From Taibaiella sp. (GTDB lineage: Bacteria > Bacteroidota > Bacteroidia > Chitinophagales > Chitinophagaceae): DNA of 64,000 nt. Each line of letters begins with the position of its first letter. Position 1 is the stretch's first letter. The stretch is from NCBI GenBank assembly GCA_021740995.1, contig JAIOYR010000011.1, positions 1-64,000 of the forward strand, read 5' to 3'. A program made the translations under genes and the position numbers. The notes under the pieces were generated by a model. It had not been told where the DNA came from. It ran no database searches and saw only the letters and a list, made by a program, of their open reading frames with translations. Below, one piece after another: positions 61,801 to 64,000 of the stretch.

Positions 61801-64000
61801 TGCTAATACCGTATCTGTCTATCGCAATACGGGCAGCATCGGTAGCATTACGAGTGGTAGTTTTGCCACACAGGTAACATTTGCAACGGGGACCAATCCA
61901 CATAGCGTAGCGATAGGCGATATAGATGGGGATGGCAAGCCCGACGTCGCGGTGGCGAATAGAGGTTCCAATACTGTTGCTATATATCGCAATAATCCGT
62001 TATCACCCATTACCGGCACCCAGTCAGTATGCGTAGGAGCTACTACTACGCTCAGCAATGCCACTACAGGCGGCAAATGGAGCAGCAGCAATACGGCTAT
62101 AGCTACAGTGGGCTTGTCAACAGGGGTTGTTACAGGTGTTGCAGCAGGAACAGTGACTATCACCTATGCGGGTACTGCGGGTGCCAGCTTTACGGGTAAC
62201 CGTGTGACTGCTATTGTGACAATAAATACTATACCAACTGTCACCGCCGGCTCAAATGTGACTATCTGCACCGGCTCATCCACAACGATGACCGCATCGG
62301 GTGCTACAACTTATACATGGTCGCCCGCAACCGGGTTGTCTGCCACAACGGGTGCAAGCGTAACAGCATCGCCTGCTACAACGGTAACCTATACCGTAAC
62401 CGGGTCGAATGGATGTACCAATACAGCTACAAAAACAGTAAGTGTCAATACTACACCAACCATCGCAGCAGGCTCAGGCGCAACAATTTGCCGGGGCTCA
62501 TCAACAACACTCTCTGCTAGTGGTGGCACTACTTATACATGGGCGCCTAATACGGCATTATCTGCCGCTACAGGTGCAAGTGTAACTGCATCGCCTACTA
62601 CAACGGTAACATATACCGTGACGGGAACCACCGACGGATGTAGCAGCACGGCTACACAAATGGTATCGGTGAACCCGCTGCCAACCATCAGCGCAGGTGC
62701 AGGGGTGGCTATATGCCGTGGTTCATCTACAACACTTACAGCCACAGGTGGCGCCACCTACACATGGTCGCCTAATACGGCACTCTCTGCCACCACAGGT
62801 GCCAGTGTGACTGCATCGCCTACCACAACGGTAACCTATACCGTAACCGGCACAAACGCCAATGGCTGCGTGAATACTGCAACCAAAGTAGTAACCGTAA
62901 ATGCGGTACCTACCATAACGCCCGGAAGTGCTGCAACTATCTGTAGTGGTGCTACGGCTGCGCTTTCGGCATCGGGTGCAAGCACTTATACCTGGTCACC
63001 TGCGGCTGATCTTTCAGCATCCACCGGAGCCAATGTTACCGCCTCACCTACTATTACTACCACCTACACGGTTACCGGTACAAATACTTTGGGTTGCAGC
63101 AACACCGCAACTCAGCTGGTTACTGTAAATGAACTTCCGGATGCCTTTACGGGTTCCACCACTATATGTGCAGGCAGCACCAGCACACTATCTTCAGCAC
63201 CGGGCGGTGGTGTATGGACAAGTAGCAATAATGCGATAGCTACTGTAGGCACAAGCTCAGGGATAGTCTCCGGTATAGCAGCGGGCACATCGAGCATTAC
63301 CTATACACTCGGCACAGGCTGCAGGCGCAAAGTGACAGTAACGGTAAATGCTGCTCTAACCATAAGTGCAGGCACAGGAGTAGCCATTTGTTCCGGCAAC
63401 AGTACTTCTTTAACTGCGACAGGAGGGCTAACTTATAGCTGGTCTCCGGCTACTGCTCTTTCGGCTACAACCGGAGCAAGTGTTACTGCTTCTCCTACCA
63501 CTACAGTTACTTATACCGTAACCGGTACTAATGCTAACGGCTGTGTGAATACTGCTACAAAAACAGTAACAGTAAATGCACTCCCAACCATAAGCGCAGG
63601 TACACAGTTGAACTTATGTATAGGTCAATCCTCAGCAATATCTGCTACAGGAGGCACTACTTATACCTGGTCGCCAGGCACAGGGCTTTCTGCAACCACG
63701 GGTGCCAGTGTAACAGCATCACCCACTACAACTGTAACATACACCGTAACTGGTACAAATGCCAACGGCTGCACAAACTTTGCTACAAAGCTGGTGTCGG
63801 TAAACCCATTGCCTACCGTTAGCGCGGGCGCGAACGTGGCAATATGCAGGGGTAGTTCTACAACTCTTAGTGCAACCGGAACAGGATCCACTTACACATG
63901 GGGACCTAATATCGGATTATCTGCAATAGCAGGTGCCAGCGTAACAGCAAGCCCTACAGTAACCATAACTTACACCGTAACAGCTATGCATAGCAACGGC
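52841..64000 (+). CDS. Giant multi-propeller surface protein (cut by right edge)
   Basis: The frame is open from ATG 52841 to the end of the window, 3720 codons, so the C-terminus (and any T9SS sorting domain) is missing. A long signal peptide ends near TSASAQ. After an N-terminal domain of about 125 residues with no match, the protein is a chain of cassettes: PKD-like units (CxGSSxTLTASGATTYTWAPATGLSATTGASV), a TIG/IPT-like domain (GIPGTxVxLTGTGF...NIVxFGATxAxVT), seven FG-GAP repeats (IGDIDGDGKPDLAVAN...VSVLRNTSSSGSI) and one Big_2-like domain. Four such cassettes are present, then more PKD-like units. FG-GAP repeats bind calcium and form integrin-like seven-bladed propellers. Adhesion is inferred. 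The nearby direct repeat and -7 box suggest control by the LytTR system. Confidence 0.87.
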   Translation, partial: MKLRFLNYAKTAASATICTLLLMLAGMLAATSASAQTVLYAEGTDMANTGDGTTYDITTPGTYRWTGTLSTPSDQQDRFSINLGSGVQISSASYTISGGAGFNGSYGFYVNSASISGNGSAAMSSGIGFPMPPISPGPFYNNIYIGASFSVGNTWIVDMVVTAYCTPPTVAIAMSPSGTLCTGSSKTLTASGATTYTWAPATGLSATTGATVTASPASTTTYTVIGTTGSCTNTATRTVTVATSPTVTTSISPTGAMCAGETKTITASGATTYIWSPATGLSATTGASVTCSSTITRTYTVTGTAANGCIDQATRIINVNAVPTATIAMTPTGALCPGSSKTLTAGGATTYTWAPATGLSATTGASVTASPTATTTYTVTGTTSGCSDDATRTITVTNPPVITSVSSLVGIPGNTRTITGTGFNGINANNIVFFGATRANVTGSTTTSLTATVPVGATYKEISLNNQNCGLTGYAQYPFLPTYNNSAFASGKVNFAVKQDFTAGSNPTKVVIGDIDGDGKADLVVANHSDNTVSVYRNTSSSGSITSGSFAAQVTFATGIAPNSVAIGDLDGDGKPDLVVSNFTSSTVSVLRNTSSSGSITSGSFATQVTFATGTSPNSVAIGDIDGDGKPDLAVANYYSNNVSVLRNTSSSGSITSGSFDSQVTFATGTLATSVAIGDIDGDGKPDLAVANASSNNVSVLRNTSTSGSITSGSFATQVTFATGNGPYNVTIGDIDGDGKPDLAVANQTSNNVSILRNTSSSGSITSGSFDSQVTFATGAQPVSIAISDIDGDTKPDLAVANYVSSNVSVLRNTSSSGSITSGSFAAQVTFATGNLPFSVAIGDLDGDAKPDLVTGNFGSNNVSVLRNNPLSLITGTLSACPGSATTLSNATTGGTWSSSNTAIATVGSTTGVVTGVAAGTVTITYAGTAGASFALNRVTATVTVNALPTVATSVSVTGPICMGSSKTITASGATTYTWAPATGLSATTGVTVTASPTVTTTYTVTGTTLGCTDQATRNINVNPLPTIDAGAGVAICRGSSTAITATGGVTYTWAPNTALSATTGASVTASPTTTVTYTVTGTDANGCVNTATKVVTVNVVPTVTTTMTPTGNLCLGSSKTLTAGGATTYTWAPATGLSATTGASVTASPLVTTTYTITGTNAAGCSDDATRTITITNPPDITSVSTLMGIPGTAVSLTGTGFNTTLANNIVYFGATRATVTAATTTSLTATIPVGATYKEISVNNQNCDLTGYAQYPFLPTYNNSAFAPATVNYSAKTDFAAGLAPYSVAIGDIDGDGKPDLAVANGFANTVSVYRNTSSSGSITSASFATQVTFVTGSYPYSVAIADIDGDGKPDLAVASYGSNGVSVHRNTSSSGSITSGSFATHVTFYTGNYPRSVAIGDIDGDGKPDLAVANDISNTVSVLRNTSSSGSITSGSFATRVTFTTELDPSSVAIGDIDGDGKPDLVVTNDGGTQKVSVLRNTSSSGSITTGSFATHVTFATGTRPLSVAIGDIDGDGKPDLAVANYSSSTVSVYRNTSSSGSITSGSFAAQVTFATGSQPYSVAIGDIDGDGKPDLAVANQTSNNVSVLRNTSSSGSITSGSFATQVPFATGTNPYSVAIGDIDGDGKPDLAVANYGSDNVSVLRNDPLSPITGTQSVCLGATTTLSNAATGGTWSSSNTAIATVASATGVVTGVAAGTATITYAGTAGASFAGNRVTTVVTVNALPTISAGAGVAICRGSSTTLTATGGTTYTWSPNTALSATTGASVTASPTTTVTYTVTGTNASGCSNTATKTVTVNPLPTISAGAGVAICRGSSSTLTATGGATYTWAPGTALSATTGASVTASPTTTVTYTVTGTNANGCVNTATKVVTVNVVPTVTTTMTPTGALCLGSSKTLTAGGATTYTWAPATGLSATTGASVTASPTVTTIYTVTGTTSGCSDDATRTITVTNPPDITSVSTLVGIPGTAVSLTGTGFNATIANNIVFFGATRATVTAATTTSLTATIPVGATYKEISLNNQNCQLTGYSQYPFLPTYDNSPFIPGTVNMNGKVDFTTGTNPLSVAIGDLDGDGKADLAVANYISNTVSVYRNISSSGAVTAASFAARVDFTTGTNPLSVAIGDLDGDGKPDLVVANYGSATVSVFRNTSSSGAITAGSFAARVDFTTGWDPRSVAIGDLDGDGKADLAVANASSTTVSVFRNTSSSGAITSGSFAARVDFATGSAPHSVAIGDLDGDGKADLAVANFNSGTVSVFRNTSSSGAITSGSFAARVDFTTGFNPFSVAIGDLDGDGKADLAVANFNSATVSVFRNTSTSGAITSGSFAARVDFTTGTGPLFVAIGDLDGDGKADLAVANNGSATVSVFRNTSSSGAITSGSFAARVDFTTGTQPRSVAIGDLDGDGKPDLAMANYGSDNVSVLRNNPISPITGTQSVCVGTTTTLSNAATGGTWSSSNTAIATVGSTTGVVTGVAAGTVTITYAGTAGASFAGNRVTAIVTVNAIPTIIADGGTNLCMGTSATLTASGGTSYTWAPATGLSATTGASVTATPYSAVTYTVTGTTSGCSNTATTSITITNPPAITSTSALLGIPGTSVTINGTGFNTTDANNIVYFGATQATVTGSSTTSLTATVPTGATYKSLSLNNQDCALTGYSQYPFLPTYNNSAFAPATVNFNPRTSFTSGTSPNSVAIGDIDGDGKPDLAVTNNVSHTVSVYRNTSSSGSITSGSFATQVTFATEIAPANVVMGDIDGDGKPDLAVTNFNSNIVSVLRNTSSSGSITSGSFAAQVPFATGSQPFGLAIGDIDGDGKPDLAVANRSSNTVSVYRNTGSIGSITSGSFATQVTFATGTSPNSVAIGDIDGDGKPDLAVANSASNSVSVLRNTSSIGSITSGSFAAQVTFAAGSGPYDVAISDIDGDGKPELVVPNSTSNSVAVYRNTSSSGSITSSSFAARVSFATGTSPASVTIGDIDGDGKPDMAVANYDANTVSVYRNTGSIGSITSGSFATQVTFATGTNPHSVAIGDIDGDGKPDVAVANRGSNTVAIYRNNPLSPITGTQSVCVGATTTLSNATTGGKWSSSNTAIATVGLSTGVVTGVAAGTVTITYAGTAGASFTGNRVTAIVTINTIPTVTAGSNVTICTGSSTTMTASGATTYTWSPATGLSATTGASVTASPATTVTYTVTGSNGCTNTATKTVSVNTTPTIAAGSGATICRGSSTTLSASGGTTYTWAPNTALSAATGASVTASPTTTVTYTVTGTTDGCSSTATQMVSVNPLPTISAGAGVAICRGSSTTLTATGGATYTWSPNTALSATTGASVTASPTTTVTYTVTGTNANGCVNTATKVVTVNAVPTITPGSAATICSGATAALSASGASTYTWSPAADLSASTGANVTASPTITTTYTVTGTNTLGCSNTATQLVTVNELPDAFTGSTTICAGSTSTLSSAPGGGVWTSSNNAIATVGTSSGIVSGIAAGTSSITYTLGTGCRRKVTVTVNAALTISAGTGVAICSGNSTSLTATGGLTYSWSPATALSATTGASVTASPTTTVTYTVTGTNANGCVNTATKTVTVNALPTISAGTQLNLCIGQSSAISATGGTTYTWSPGTGLSATTGASVTASPTTTVTYTVTGTNANGCTNFATKLVSVNPLPTVSAGANVAICRGSSTTLSATGTGSTYTWGPNIGLSAIAGASVTASPTVTITYTVTAMHSNG
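54320..55450 (+). repeat. FG-GAP array 1 (seven repeats)
   Basis: Seven DxDGDxxxD repeats at about 166-base spacing. Repeats 6 and 7 have altered calcium loops (DIDGDTKPD and DLDGDAKPD). Confidence 0.85.
56665..57790 (+). repeat. FG-GAP array 2 (seven repeats)
   Basis: Seven repeats, all with DIDGDGKPD, at 161-170-base spacing; first motif near 56718, last near 57714. Confidence 0.85.
58995..60125 (+). repeat. FG-GAP array 3 (seven repeats, distinct subtype)
   Basis: Seven repeats of another subtype (GDLDGDGKADLAVAN, VSVFRNTSSSGAI, FAARVDFTTG), more alike to each other at the DNA level than in the other arrays. The seventh repeat switches to the array-2 subtype from about 60055. Confidence 0.85.
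60880..61995 (+). repeat. FG-GAP array 4 (seven repeats)
   Basis: Seven repeats of the array 1/2 subtype. The fifth has DGDGKPE in place of DGDGKPD, and the sixth has PDMAVAN. Confidence 0.85.

Noticed and set aside
36001-62000. Regular repeats that could suggest a CRISPR array
   Set aside because: Repeats are in-frame coding units of 160 bases or more without short constant repeats and unique spacers, and no cas genes are nearby.
53890-63891. Minus-strand frames inside the second giant gene, such as 59533-60066 and 60994-61782
   Set aside because: They repeat with the FG-GAP units and are the antisense of a clearly coding, T9SS-style giant frame.

Overview
The window is one stretch of a Bacteroidota chromosome, most likely from the Chitinophagales/Chitinophagaceae side of the phylum. 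The evidence is type IX secretion (T9SS) C-terminal sorting domains, a PorV-like protein, a carboxypeptidase-regulatory-domain TonB receptor, a BatB/BatC pair, a two-component-propeller histidine kinase with a LytTR regulator, and promoters of the Bacteroidota -7 type (TAnnTTTG). The exact genus cannot be read from the sequence. No rRNA, tRNA, CRISPR array, insertion sequence or prophage was recognised.

Positions 1-34700 are mostly core metabolism and housekeeping: a truncated APC amino-acid permease, an orphan REC + HPt phosphorelay pair, rnr followed directly by a polyprenyl synthase, rsgA, an SlyD-like FKBP, a NamZ-like (DUF1343) muramidase, a small secreted protein, an Ldh-family dehydrogenase, an M23 peptidase, a zinc phospholipase C/S1-P1-like protein, HIT and greA. 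Then comes a three-gene operon on the minus strand (18523-22368, 14478-18494, 13331-14413): TonB-dependent receptor, 1338-aa T9SS-sorted protein and PorV-like barrel. It is followed by a 2-hydroxyacid dehydrogenase, rsmA, a leucyl aminopeptidase, pdxA, batC/batB, aspS, an SRPBCC protein, a lipoprotein-type msrA, purE and phoH.

From 34757 to the right edge the window is dominated by a surface-protein locus. A 947-bp AT-rich non-coding region leads into a 4303-aa repetitive protein (35704-48615). Its first half is beta-rich repeats in long and short units, its second half is about 18 Ig-like (Big_2 type) repeats with a paired-cysteine pattern, and it ends in a T9SS type A sorting domain. Convergent to it lies an operon of a 1026-aa propeller/Y_Y_Y/HisKA_2 sensor kinase and a LytTR response regulator. 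Divergent from the kinase starts a second giant gene (52841-64000, cut by the window edge, at least 3720 codons). It consists of a cassette repeated four times: PKD-like units, a TIG/IPT-like domain, exactly seven FG-GAP (DxDGDG) repeats, and one Big_2-like domain. Seven blades per array suggests four complete seven-bladed beta-propellers in tandem.

The most interesting hypothesis is that the kinase/LytTR pair controls the flanking giant proteins. In the kinase/giant intergenic region a 13-bp sequence is perfectly repeated with a 22-bp start-to-start distance, the geometry expected of a LytTR operator. It sits 24 bp upstream of a perfect TAnnTTTG box. A related element (CCACAAA plus an identical 13-mer) lies just before the start of the first giant gene. 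A second item is a possible set of leaderless genes whose -7 boxes end only 4-8 nt before the start codon.
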